Position numbers and translations under genes: made by a program
The notes under the pieces: generated by a model
The model's input: the letters and a program-made list of their open reading frames with translations, nothing else
Told to the model about the DNA's origin: nothing
Databases searched by the model: none
Part shown: positions 11,703-21,965 of the stretch, one piece after another
Layout: every line of letters begins with the position of its first letter
Position numbering within the stretch: the stretch's first letter is position 1
Assembly: GCA_014529385.2 (NCBI GenBank)
Contig: CM043959.1
Location: forward strand, 54,438,253-54,502,252
Origin: Adiantum capillus-veneris
Taxonomy: Eukaryota; Streptophyta; Polypodiopsida; Polypodiales; Pteridaceae
Direction of reading: 5' to 3'
Length of the DNA stretch: 64,000 bases

Positions 11703-11925
11703 GTAAACTGTGTCGTACAGGGCGATCGATGCACTCGGTGCCGATGCCGGGTGTCACTCCTCTATGATAGAGGTACCTCACCCGTGCATGTCGCAAGCAC
11801 GGTCGTCGATCGCGGGAACGTGCTCGTGTGGGGAAGCGCCCGGTGTCTGGGTCGGATGTCGGAAATCCGCCGCAATGAGGAGCGTCGAGCTGGTGCGAAT
11901 GAGCGGTGTCGATGTCGATGTCGCC

Positions 11926-11975
11926 TTCCGCCGCCGGGCGGAAGTGGCTAGACGAATAGCCGTAAAACGCCAATG
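11926..11975. repeat. Copy 2 of duplicated hairpin module in B leader
   Basis: CTTCCGCC and GGCGGAAG (11927-11945) pair around a short loop and are followed by GGCTAGACGAATAGCCG. Both stem and downstream tag parallel copy 1, about 280 bases upstream. Confidence 0.65.
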
Positions 11976-12330
11976 CTCGAATGGTCAATATCGAGTCGGA
12001 TTGGTATCAATTGCAGATTTTGCTCGATCTACGAAGATTGCCTCAAATTTGTCGGACTCGGTCGCTTGTGCTCGCTCGCAAGCACGGTGTCAAGCTCTCA
12101 TTTGTCTCTGTCACTCTTTTTTCAGTCACTTGCTGTCGATTTCTCACAGCTCAAGAGTCGGGATCCAAGGGTTTGGAAAGGAGAGGGGGCGGTCGGAGAG
12201 TTGGGTTTGAAGGTCAAGGCTTGCATGGGGTGTGCACCCACCCTCACAGACAAAACATGTTTGTGTCAAAAAAGCCTTTTTTAAAAAAATCTTTTTTTTT
12301 TCAATAGCTCTGTCGATTTCTGCAGACGAG

Positions 12331-12361
12331 TGTGTCTGTGTGTGTGTGTGTGTGTGTGTGA
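12331..12361. repeat. (TG)n microsatellite
   Basis: An interrupted then pure TG dinucleotide run. A second pure run of ten TG units lies at 12611-12630. Confidence 0.95.
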
Positions 12362-13062
12362 GGATATCCTTACGGTGCCTGCTCCTCCACCACAGCGCTG
12401 CCTTGTGTGATACCAATAGATGAGTGCTTCTACAGCTTGCGGTGCTTCTGGCTGCTCAATTCGATACTGCCCACAACCCACAGCCCGAATGTGTGTGTGT
12501 GGGTGGGGACACACCTGCTCAAATGCTCCTGCATGAGAGCTTATCCTCTTGCTTGGTGCAGCACTGCTGCTCGGGTTGCACCTCTTAATTTGTTGCTTAT
12601 ACACACAGAGTGTGTGTGTGTGTGTGTGTGATACCACGCTCGGACTGCCCGACTGCAATCCCTCCCAAGCTACTCCAAGCCTTCAATTCGATGCTGCCTT
12701 GACTCTATCTCCTTATGCCTTGATCTCCTCAATGTCTTGGGCTGCTTAACCTGAGAGATCGACAACGCTGCCCTGTGTGTGAGCCCGGATTCCCTGGCTG
12801 CCTTAATTGGCTATGTTCACTGCCCCCTGTGACCTGCTCTCGACTTGACTTGCAGCTCTTCCTTGCTTTGCAAAGCTTTCCATGAAGACCTCCAAGCTTC
12901 CGATTTTGTCGGGCTTGCCTTCAAGCTCCTGCTACTTCTCGTTTGCTTGACAACACTTGCCTTCAAGCTCAACAACCTGCAGATCTCGAATTCCCTGCTG
13001 AGACTCTATGCTTCCAAGGGCAGCTGCACACACGGTGATGGGGAGCGGGATTGGTAAGCCAA

Positions 13063-13075
13063 GCTTTGATACCAA
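13063..13075 (-). promoter_or_regulatory. Primer-binding site of element B (initiator-Met type)
   Basis: On the minus strand the 5' LTR ends CTCATCA and one base later reads TTGGTATCAAAGC, one mismatch from the classic TGGTATCAGAGC complementary to the 3' end of initiator tRNA-Met. Confidence 0.85.
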
Positions 13076-13076
13076 T

Positions 13077-13283
13077 TGATGAGCGCGTGTAGCGCGTACG
13101 GAGTGTGTGCAAGAGAAGGGAAGAAGAGAAATGGGGAAGGGGGGAAGATGCACAGGCAGCCCGTGTAGGTTAGTGGAGAAGAAAGAGTAAAGTCAACACT
13201 TCCTCTTTCTCTCCCTATATTGAATAGGTGAACTTTAGTGTACAAGGGTGGTTTCCCATGGCCACCTGGCATACACCCCAACA
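13077..13283 (-). repeat. 5' LTR of copia element B
   Basis: It carries TG...CA termini (TGTTGGGG at 13283, ending TCATCA at 13077 in element orientation) and is nearly identical to 7097-7302. It is short for a copia LTR, and no TATA box stands out. Confidence 0.92.
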
Positions 13284-14311
13284 CAAGGAGGGGGCGAGCC
13301 CTACAAGAGGGGGGTAGAGAGAGAACACACACACCCTCACACAAGGCAAGCTTGGTACAAAGAAGGCAAAAGGGACACTTATCAAGCTCCTCCTCATGTT
13401 GCCCTCATGGTGTGCCTAAAGCCTATTGGTTGGCCTCCCAAGAAGTCTAATGTAAATTAGTTAATTTAATTAATTGTTTTAGTATTTATCAAGTTTTCTC
13501 TCTTGAAGGGAAAAGGGGGACACTTGTCCCAGGGCTACCCTTGTTGCTTGATATGCCCCTGCTTGTGATTGGCTAGGCCTCCTGGAGGGGTCCAATGAGC
13601 TTCAAGCATGAGCTACAAGGGGGGGTCAACAAAGCATGCTAGGGGGTTGCTTGAGGGGTATACTCTCCCACACACACTCTCATTGTGTGAAGTGCAAAGT
13701 GCAAGAGCTCCATCTCCTTCTCCAAGCTAGTAGAGAAGTTGAGAGCCTACACCAACACTCTTGGCCATGGAATGCAAATCCAACCAAGAGCCATGCTTCA
13801 ATGCTTAAGCTTGCCATCTTCTCCATCTTCATTACTATGCTATTATGTATGCTAGCAAGAAGAGTGATGATAAGTTCTTTCTCCTATGAAATGTTTCTCG
13901 TTCCTCTTCCCAACCCTCATTCCCGGCTAGCTCTCTCCACCTTCGAAGGTGTTTGAGGTCTTGGGATAGTTAATGCTTTCCACAAAGCTTATGTTATGCT
14001 CGTGATGCATGAAGCTTTCCATCTTCATTGCATCACCTAGGTCACAAGGAACACAAAAATTGTATTGTAACAAGTCTCTCTTGATGGGAGAAACTATAAT
14101 ACAAATGCTTATTGGAGGGGGGACCGGCTCCACATAAATCCGGTTCTCAAATGTTGTCATGTTCTCTAAGCTCTCTCTCTTGCAAAAGTATGTTCATGCC
14201 AAGTTAATTAAATGCTATGTTTATGTTGCTACCATCAATTAAGTTCACCCGCTATGCTCACAAAGTAATTCCACAAAAGTGTTTTTTTTTAATTTCTGCT
14301 ACTCCATTACC

Positions 14312-14341
14312 GGGGGGGGGGGCGGGGCCGGGGGGGGAGGG
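14312..14341 (+). repeat. G-rich tract with quadruplex potential
   Basis: Runs of 11, 4 and 8 G residues plus flanking G runs are separated by one to three bases within 30 bases on the plus strand. Confidence 0.85.
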
Positions 14342-14762
14342 AAGGTGTTTGTTTTTTTGTTAACGTTAAGCACGAACGTTGGAGGAAAATCGAAGGGTGA
14401 AATGCCAAGTCAACCAATTTGGGGGTCGAAAGTATTGCGCTGGCACAAGATACACCATGTTGCCGCCGCACGATGTGAACACAACATCCGACGTGCGTGG
14501 TTTTGATTTGCTGCCAGCGCGCATCACATTTCTGCCGCCGCCCAGCGTGCCCCCGGACATTGTTTGCCTTGCTCGCCTCTTGATTTCATCATTTGGTTCT
14601 TTTACTCTTGCGTTGTACAATACTTAGACAAACCTAAGGTAAAACTTGCAAAGAGCTGGAGGAACATTTGCAAGGCAATCAGACGCTCTTCTTTCTCCTC
14701 TCCCGCTCTGTCCGTCTGCTCTCTGCTGGTAAGCTTCTCTGCTTTAGGATGTGTTGTTTGCG

Positions 14763-14767
<5 letters not shown>

Positions 14768-14805
<38 letters not shown>
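14768..14805 (+). repeat. (GA)19 microsatellite
   Basis: An uninterrupted GA dinucleotide run. Apparent open frames through it are artefacts of the repeat. Confidence 0.95.
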
Positions 14806-14806
<1 letters not shown>

Positions 14807-15497
14807 AATTCGGAAATCTCACGAGACCATAATTCTCATAATGGCGGCCCTCTTGAATAGAACTGTTCGTAATACACAAGCTTGGCGTAATAGCTTTGAC
14901 GAACTCACTGGCTAAAGCTTCAAGACCATGACTTAGGCACGGCCATGGAGGAGACACAGTGTCTTTGGCTCTGACTTGTGGTTGACTCACAACCTTGCAG
15001 AGACAGCACTTGTTGAAGGAACGCCAGCCTCACACAGCAAATTAGCGTGTTATTTAAGACTGGCCTGATACTGCTTCTATGCATGTAATGCTACTTGCGC
15101 TGATGTGTGTGTGTGTGAGAGAGAGAACTTTATAGCCCGAGTCTTTGAGGCATTGTTTCTTGGTTTGCCTAAATGTTTAGCCAGTGTGTTGTTTGTTGAT
15201 TAGAGTGGGCATACATGATGGTTTCGTGACATGAGGGGCAGTTGCATGGCTTTTGCAATTTCCGGGGTAACACACCTTTTTTCAAGGCTCACTGACTTAT
15301 CTGGTCTTAATACTTACTTCATTGCAATTTAGACCAAGCACTCTATAGATGATTCCAGATGCAGGTCATCAGTCAGTCGGACCTCTACCGGCGGGATACA
15401 ATTTTTGCTATTATGTGCAGCATCACTCTTTGGACCATTGGCGTTTGTGCTCACATTTTGGATTCTCAGTCTTCTCCTAGATCCACCACTCTGATAG

Positions 15498-15590
15498 TGT
15501 CAGGTGCAGCGGAATTGAAACGATGAAGATCTCGGTTTACTTCCTTTCCTTGGGTTTGTGATTCCTTTTAGCTTGAATGATGGTTCCTTT
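15498..15590 (-). repeat. LTR L, first piece (split by element D)
   Basis: It starts TGTCAGGTGCAGCGG, closely resembling the termini TGTAAGGTGCAACGG of LTRs E and F, so L belongs to a related family. It is interrupted at 15590 by D. The sequence resumes at 48845 after the duplicated CCTTT. Confidence 0.6.
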
Positions 15591-16136
15591 TATAACAAAC
15601 TTGGACACTCCAAGTCAAGAATCTACCTCGACACGAGTTCACAATTAGATTTGACACGGCCCAACGGAGTTTCGTGCCAAGAGGTATTGGCCCCAAAGAT
15701 TGGCGCCCCTTTCGATATTTCTTTTTGTATTAAATCTGTGCCCAAAGTACAAGGGAGTGGGAGAGTTCTCACTCTCAAACTTTGCGTCCAGATGATCTGC
15801 AGAGTGGGAGCCCAACCACTTATTTAAAGGTTTACAAGGGATGCCAAAAGCAAAGCCCCAAAAGCTGCCATCTTTTTAAAAATAGGCTTAAAAATAAAGT
15901 AATGCTAAAAAAGTTGCTATTTTCCACTTGCGTAGGATTTCTTGCGCAAAAGCTGAGAATTTGTACAGCCGTCACTTTTTACGGAGATCCATACGCTCAG
16001 CCACGTCAGTAGTCCGCTTTCCCCGTCGCAAATGGCGCCGCAAATCACGGGTCCGTACACTGCTGTCACGTGTTGCCAGCCGGGGAGGTTGTGTGTATGC
16101 CACCGGAAAGGCCAGCCACGTCACCAGTTTGTGACA
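15591..16136 (-). repeat. 3' LTR of element D
   Basis: A 546-base LTR, the same length as solo LTR J (47007-47552) and matching it in sequence blocks such as the ATTGGCCCCAAAGA segment. In element orientation it starts TGTCACAAAC at 16136. Its far end has decayed from TGTAACAGAC to TATAACAAAC on the plus strand at 15591. Confidence 0.88.
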
Positions 16137-16155
16137 TACCCCCCTCTTGAAAGCA
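16137..16155 (-). promoter_or_regulatory. Polypurine tract of element D
   Basis: The minus strand reads AAGAGGGGGGTA immediately before TGTCACAAAC of the 3' LTR. Confidence 0.8.
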
Positions 16156-16589
16156 TTGTAATCGCCCTCGATTACGTCTGCAAAACAGGCAAAGGCCATA
16201 AACTGTCTTAGCAGACACTGGCTGTTAGTATCGACGCACTAGGAACACACATCTAGCACATGTATCAATCGACAATCACATCACTGAACATCTCTTGACA
16301 TCACATAACAAATCACATTCAAAAATTCATTCGGACTCAGACCATGATTAATCGGCAACATATTTAGCAATCACATCTAGATCCACTCGGAATCTCATAG
16401 ATGTCCGATTAACTAATCCTTATTGCAACCATGTCTATCGAGATCTTTCAAACGGAAATGCTATGGTCAGTTCGTCTATCAGTTCTTGCACTTAGACAAG
16501 TCAAGAACAAATCAGTATCATATTATCGGGAATTTCAGTTCTTATAGTGATTATAGCGGAATACTGTCAGCTCACAGTATCCCTGAAAC

Positions 16590-16874
16590 TCAAAAGAGAC
16601 ATCAGTGACTTTAGTATCAAAAATCGGGGCAATCTGTTGACGAAGGAGTGGAGCGACTCCCCTCTTGTGCATACTCATTGCACCAAATTCCGCCCAAGTT
16701 GAGTTTGGGGTTCGATTTGGAATAGACTATGCTAAACCAAAAGCTTCAACGTAAAGGTTCACAATCTGAGGAGTATCTACCAGGTCCTCCTCCTCCTCCA
16801 TCCACTTGCATCCAATGCGGGATAGTTCTTGAATTCAACCAAGAACCACCTTATCACTTTATCTTTTATCTTTC
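16590..16874 (-). pseudogene. Chromodomain-like C-terminal end of element D pol
   Basis: The minus-strand reading contains CKWMEEEEDL and DTPQIVNLY, matching the block [17 protein letters not shown] in element C's pol end. A stop and a frameshift precede it. The other half of this domain (EQILAHKD) lies at 21966 and beyond, across element C, with duplicated CTTTC at both borders. Chromodomains direct chromovirus integration towards particular chromatin. This copy is dead. Confidence 0.75.
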
Positions 16875-17445
16875 TGTCACAAAGTGATGACATGGCTATT
16901 GATAGCAAAAACCCTAATTTTTGCCAGAAACCCTAAAATTCCTGCAAACCCTAATTTTTGCCAGAAACCCTAATTTTTGGAAATCGCGGAGGTGAAAAAA
17001 AAATAAAATTTTTTTTTGTTTTTTTTGAGCGACGCAAATCTCTGCTTTTTGGCTTTGCAAGAAAATTGGAAGAGAGATAAAGAGAGAATATGCTTTATTG
17101 CTACTCTCATTGAGAGAGAGAGAATCTGCTTTTTTGCTTTCAAGCTTTTGGGGCTCTGCTTTTGGGCATCCCTTGTAACATTTAAATATGCGGTGAGGGC
17201 CTCACTTCTTAGAGTATCTGGACGCAGAGTCTGAGAGTGAAACCCTAACCGCTCTTTGTACTCTGACATTGATTTTTAATACATAAAGAAATACCGCAAG
17301 GGGCGCCAGTCTTTGGGGCCAATATCTCTAGGCACGGAACTTCGCCAGACCAGTGTAAATCTATTGTGATCTGTGAATTGTTTTGAAGTGGTTATTTGGT
17401 GCTATCGCGATTGATTCTTGACGTGGAGTGTCCAAGTCTGTTACA
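16875..17445 (+). repeat. 5' LTR of element C
   Basis: Starts TGTCACAAAG and ends GTCTGTTACA, 571 bases. It contains telomere-like AACCCTAA words (16908-16975), a TTTAAATATG TATA-like block (17181-17190), and T-rich and GA-rich sections. Confidence 0.92.
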
Positions 17446-17446
17446 G

Positions 17447-17458
17447 TGGTATCAGAGC
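17447..17458 (+). promoter_or_regulatory. Primer-binding site of element C
   Basis: TGGTATCAGAGC, exact initiator tRNA-Met complement, one base after the LTR end. Confidence 0.92.
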
Positions 17459-17518
17459 ACAGTCGATTTCTCTTCTACGGGAAATACGATCCCCAAATTT
17501 TTTTTTTCCGCGGCACCT

Positions 17519-19130
17519 ATGGCTTCACGCAAGGATCAGTTGACTCCCTCTGCATCTAGAGATGCGGACAGGGATCACAACGAAGATTTCGACAGAGTGT
17601 GGCCCGCCTCGGCCTACTCACGCGGAGCAAAGAGAGATGAAGCATTGTCAATTGATTGGCGATGCAACAAAGATGATGCTCAGTTTTGTGAAGGATCCGA
17701 AATCGACAAAATATATGAGCGAGACTTCTTTTCAGGAAGTGCATGCGCAGTGGCAGAAAACCACTACACCACCCCTGAAACCCGCTCTCAAGAAACCTTC
17801 TGATCACAAACAATACTCAGAGAAGGAATTACAAGAGGTGGTTGATGCACGAATTGCTCAGCTTTTTGACGCGCCAAAGAAAGCCAAAAAGAACGGCAAA
17901 AAGCAAAAGAAAAGCACTGACTTCTCGGGATATTTGGGTCGTCAGTCGACTTTTGACAAGGCAAAGAAACGAAAGAAGTGTGTTCGATTTGAAGGAGTAC
18001 CCAATTCTTCTTCTTCTTCTTCTGACAGTTCTTCTAGCTCTTTAGATTCGAGCGAAGAAGACAGAAAAGGTAAAAAGCGAAGCAAGAAACAAAGCTTCTG
18101 AAAGGGCAAGAAAAAGGCAAAGAAGGCTAAATCTCGCCCTGAGACTGATAGTTCTACCGAGGACTTGTCTACAGATAGCTTAGATTCGGATGACAGAAAC
18201 TTTTATGCGAACAAGAAGAATTTTTACAAAGCCAACCAGTATGACTTTCTCGAAGATAAAAGCAAGAAAGTCCGAGAGTTTAAGGAAGGTGGCCACTCGA
18301 TCAAGTTTGATACTTTTTCAAGGATACTCAGATGCTTCGAAGGCTTTGTCTTTTATATAGCAGGTTGACATCGCTTTCGCGGGAGGACGCTATTCAAAGC
18401 ACTCCAAGATTCGAAGAGGTGCCTCTTACTTTAAGGGGAATGCTCGTACTTGGTGGTCCACACTTCTTTTAAACAAGACTGCGCCAGTTAAATGGTTGAA
18501 AAATAAGAAGCTTTTTATTTCTTCTTGGTTGACACAAGAATATGAACGAGATGTACGAGCTGCTTGGAACCATCTTCGGATGACCAAGAAAGATACAATC
18601 AATGCTTACTGTGAAAGATTCTGGAGCTCTTTTCTACCCGCCTCTTTATTCAAGAAGACCTCCTTCAGAGAACAGATTGAGCGGTTTACCTTGGGTCTAC
18701 CTACAGAGATCCAAGATCACTGCTTGGAACAGAAGTCAACTTCTATTCAAGAGTTGACGAGTCATGCGAAGCGAGGCTTTGCCATTCACTCTGGCAGTCT
18801 GACCTATCCACAGATGAGGCCATGACACAACGAGCCGAACAGACTTCTGGGAAGGAAAGTAAAAAGAAAAAGAGCAACCCAGAGAAAAAAGATGCATGAC
18901 CCAAGCTTACTCCTGAGGAGAGAGCTCGCTTCATCAGAGAGGGGAAGTGCTTTGGATGCGGGGAACATGGACATATCTCTGCGAAGTGCCCTAAAAAGGC
19001 ACAGAAAGAACAGAATGATAAAGACGACGACAGGCCTGAGAGTTCGAGAGCAGTTGAGGAACGTGGCAGAAAAGGCAGAATTGGTACCACATGGCGTGGG
19101 ACCTGCATCGAATCTAATGAATGAAAGTAC
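17519..19130 (+). pseudogene. Gag of element C
   Basis: It begins MASRKDQLTP at 17519. A frameshift near 17560 is followed by a frame with Lys-rich and Ser/Asp/Glu-rich tracts (S-rich near 18007-18055), a TGA at 18099 and another frameshift near 18325. The retrotransposon gag domain follows (about 18240-18790: FLEDKSKKV, YFKGNARTWWSTLL, AYCERFW, LGLPTEIQDHCLEQ). A zinc knuckle CFGCGEHGHISAKC (CX2CX4HX4C) lies at 18948-18989. D's gag at 47553-48694 is the closest relative here. Confidence 0.85.
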
Positions 19131-21831
19131 AAACTTTGCCGCTTTTGGGGCAAAGTGAAGGATCAGGAAGCTCTTTTGAAGGAGCCAAGGCCAACTTCTT
19201 TTCACTTGGAATTGGTGGCTCGATTTGGAATTACGCTCGACAGACTGACGCCACAGGTGGAGGTAGTTCGATTGGCACCCGGATGGGATGTTGCCATTAC
19301 ACCGAGCATTGGCAAACTTCGTTTGCAATGACAGGGGTGTTCAGGGCACGCGAGTGACGTTCTACTCGGGATCCCTTGGTACCACAAGAACTACGTCCTG
19401 GTTGACTACCAGGTCGAGAAAGCGACTTTGATAAATGAAGAGCTTAGAGATTGTACTTGATGAACTTCAATTTCTTTACTCATTCTTTTGGGAGAGAACT
19501 GAACGATGGATAAAGGTTGAATATTTGACCTGATCAAAAGAACGCCAAGATTTTTCTCCACACTCATGCCGATTGTTTTTTAGAGGGCTTGAAGATCAGA
19601 CCATTGACTTGATACCTGGAAGCACGCCATCGAACCGGCCACCGAACCGTGTGAGCTGAGTACAGAATGTAAAGATTATGAACCCAGTGAAAGACCTCTT
19701 GGAAAAGGGTCTTGTCCAACATAGTACTTCACCGTATTGCTCTCCACTGTTGTTGGATTTGAAGAAAGACGGATCTTGGAGAATGAGCATCGATTATAGC
19801 GCTCTTAACAAAATCACCATCAAGAACTGATTTCCGATTCCTAGGATCGATGATATACTCGACAGGTTACATGGATCCTCGTGCTTTAGCAGGATTGACT
19901 TGAAGAGTGGATATCATCAGATCCGAATCGCATCGGGAGACGTCTACAAGACAGCCTTTCAAACGACTTTTGGGTTATATGAGTTTTTTTGGTGATGCCT
20001 TTTGGCTTAACCAATGCTCCTGCGACATTTAAATCGGATGATGGACATGATTTTTCAAGAGTACATGCTATTTGTTAGCACTTTCTTTGATGATACCATT
20101 GTTTTCTCCAAGAATGAAGCAGAACACAGAGATCATATGCTTCAGAGATACTTTTTTTTTGGGACACTTTGTCTCAGCAAACAGGAGTGCAAATGGATCC
20201 GGCCAAGATAGACACTGTCCGTGATTGGCCCGATTTGAAGAATGTCCATGAAGTTGAAAGCTTCTTGGGACTGTGTTCGTACTATAGACGGTTCATTTGA
20301 AAGTTTGCAGAGGTTGCTTCCTCTTTGCATATTCTTGATACAGAAAGGAGTCCCTTTCTCGTAGGGATCCACAGAGGTGATTGCCTTTCAGACATTGAAA
20401 GAGAAATTGACTACAAGACCAGATTTGACTTTGCCGGACTTGCAGAAGTCATTTGAAGTATTTTGTGATGCATGTGGTCGTAGTTTGGGTGTGGTCTTAA
20501 TGCAAGAAGGCCATGTCATTGCTTACGAGAGCCGATTGTTCTCTAGGCCGGAAATGATAGCATAGATTTATGAGAAAGATACAGATGTTGCAGATTTATT
20601 TTCACACGGATACGGGATGGGGAGACAATAGCTTTGGGAAGGCTACTTGATGAGAAAAACCATGTTGTGCGTTACACAACCGTTGAGGCAAAAGGTTATG
20701 ACTGAATGTCACTGTCCACCTTTTACGGGTCACCGCGGCATTGCTACCATCATGAAGGGGGTAGAGAGATACTTCTTTTTGCCGAGACTCAAAAAGGATG
20801 TGGAAGAGTTTGTGCGCAGTTGCTTAGTATGCCAGAAGGTCAAGTTTGACAGGCATAAGGCATAGGGATTGTTACAGCCTTTACCCATACCCACCCGCCC
20901 CTTGGAAAGTATTGCAATGGATTTTATTTTTGATCTCCCGAGAACACAAAATGATCACGATGATTTTTCGATTACATGGCACGTCTGAGACGATTGTCTC
21001 CGACAGACACCCCAGATTTATGAGTTTGTTTTGGAAGGCAATTTGGGAGAACATTGACACGCGGTTGCAGTTCTCGTCATTGTTCCACTTGCAGACTGAC
21101 GGGCAATCTGAGATTGCCTATTCAATGGTTTTAGATTTATTGAAGTCTTGTATCTCGGATCAGAAGACTCAATGGGAAAAGAACTTGCCTTTGATGGAAT
21201 TTGCCTACAATAACACGATACACTCTTCGACGGGGAAGACGCCATTTAAGATTATTGAAAGTGCTGCAAATGTTCCATCCTTCCTGAGCACGAAAGATTA
21301 GATATTTGAAGCGGATGAATATTCGCGAGATTTGGATACGGCTTTTGTCAAGGTTCGCGAGACTTTGCAGAAGTCTCAAGAACGACAGAAAAAGGCAGCG
21401 GATCCCCATCGTCGCGACTTGAAACTGAAGGAGGATGATTGGGTGCTCTTACGTTTTGAGAAGGCACGCCTACGAAAGAAAAAGGGAAAGGAGAGGCTTT
21501 TTTTTCAATGCTTAGTATGCGATACTACGGACCTTTCCAGATCACTGAAAAGATAAATGATGTCTCCTTTCGATTGAAACTGTCGGATACTTGGAGGATT
21601 CACAATGCATTCCATGTGAGTCTCTTGAAACCTTTTAAGGGTGATGTGCCTGATGATGGGGAGCCTGATGAGCAACCCGAAGTGGAAGAAAATGAGGAGA
21701 TCCTTGTTCTTGAACAGATTTTGACACATAAGGATACGAAGACTAAAGGTAAAGTTCGAAGGCGGTTCTTGGTTAAGTTCAAGAACTATTCTGCATTGGA
21801 TGCGAAGTGGATGGAGGAGGACCTAGCATCT
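19131..21831 (+). pseudogene. Protease-RT-integrase-chromodomain pol of element C
   Basis: The protease remnant near 19170-19440 retains GGAKANF-like sequence (readable across frames) but lost the catalytic Asp codon region present in D. RT spans 19690-20200 ([22 protein letters not shown], then FFDDTIVFSK with both catalytic Asp at about 20090). RNase H begins VFCDACGRSLG at 20460 and is cut near 20580, resuming in the integrase linker. Integrase has CHCPPFTGHRG and CLVCQKVKFD (zinc finger, 20710-20850), a core with VSDRHPRF and GQSEIAY, and an end domain with YYGPFQIT (21523). The chromodomain-like tail [19 protein letters not shown] lies at 21760-21815. Multiple stops and frameshifts. Confidence 0.85.
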
Positions 21832-21960
21832 GGCCAATATCTCTAGGCACGGAACTCCGTCGGGCCAGTGTAAATCTATTGTGATCTGTGAATTGTTTTG
21901 AAGTGGTTATTTGGTGCTGTCGTGATTGATTCTTGACTTGGAGTGTCCAAGTCTGTTACA
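21832..21960 (+). repeat. Truncated 3' LTR of element C
   Basis: It matches the last 129 bases of the 5' LTR (17317-17445), including GCCAATATCTCTAGGCACGG and the end GTCTGTTACA. The U3 and most of R are absent, and the chromodomain frame reads straight into it. Confidence 0.88.
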
Positions 21961-21965
21961 CTTTC

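Larger units (their letters stand above)
10808..13062 (-). other. Long 5' leader of element B
   Basis: These 2.25 kb lie between the primer-binding site and the gag start, far longer than a usual copia leader, so one or more insertions are likely. No coding frame is recognisable. The block holds a G+C-rich section (11640-12060) with two related hairpins, TG microsatellites at 12331-12361 and 12611-12630, and pyrimidine-rich CTGCC/TTGC sequence at 12420-13020. A start codon for a leader peptide could not be supported. Confidence 0.6.
7097..13283 (-). mobile_element. Ty1/copia element B with both LTRs, internally deleted
   Basis: Two near-identical direct repeats of 206-207 bp (7097-7302 and 13077-13283) flank a minus-strand internal region. 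The element has a primer-binding site at 13063-13075, gag at 9921-10807, then protease, gag-pre-integrase and terminal RNase H remnants at 7386-8320, and a polypurine tract at 7303-7313. The integrase core and RT are missing, so this copy is non-autonomous. Flanks ACAGG (left) and CAAGG (right) are only a weak TSD candidate. A 1.6 kb insert (8326-9920) separates gag from protease. Confidence 0.9.
13284..15497. other. Unassigned non-coding block
   Basis: No domain or long conserved frame was found on either strand. 13284-14280 is mixed low-complexity sequence, with purine-rich stretches and a TTAATTTAATTAATT patch near 13455. 14360-14640 is CCGCC-rich and resembles promoter or 5' leader sequence, but no gene follows. 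The segment left of 15498 could be the internal end of the element owning LTR L, since a degenerate CTCTGATAGTG sits at 15489-15499 where a primer-binding site would be. Confidence 0.4.
16875..21960 (+). mobile_element. Chromovirus-type Ty3/gypsy element C inserted in D
   Basis: TSD CTTTC at 16870-16874 and 21961-21965. The 5' LTR is 16875-17445, primer-binding site 17447-17458, gag 17519-19130, pol 19131-21831, and only the last 129 bases of a 3' LTR remain (21832-21960). C and D belong to the same family and lie in opposite orientation. C is disrupted by frameshifts and a roughly 0.3 kb RNase H deletion near 20580. Confidence 0.9.

Noticed and set aside
11640..12307. Overlapping open frames in the G+C-rich leader of B, on both strands
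   Set aside because: High G+C lowers stop frequency. The products are Arg/Cys/Ser-rich in all frames and match nothing. The hairpins explain the region better.
7097..13283. TSD of element B
   Set aside because: ACAGG and CAAGG agree at only three positions. I do not claim a TSD.
13636..13956. 106-codon plus-strand frame with a hydrophobic stretch (LAIFSIFITMLLCMLA)
   Set aside because: No recognised domain, low-complexity neighbours and no supporting context. Considered chance.
14360..14860. Possible host gene 5' end (CCGCC-rich, GTAAG after CTGCTG near 14730)
   Set aside because: No coding sequence with recognisable domain follows and the frames are short and unrelated. Kept as unassigned.
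18001..18060. Serine/acid-rich segment of C as a nuclear or splicing protein
   Set aside because: It lies inside Gag, with a retrotransposon gag domain and zinc knuckle downstream, and recurs in D's gag.
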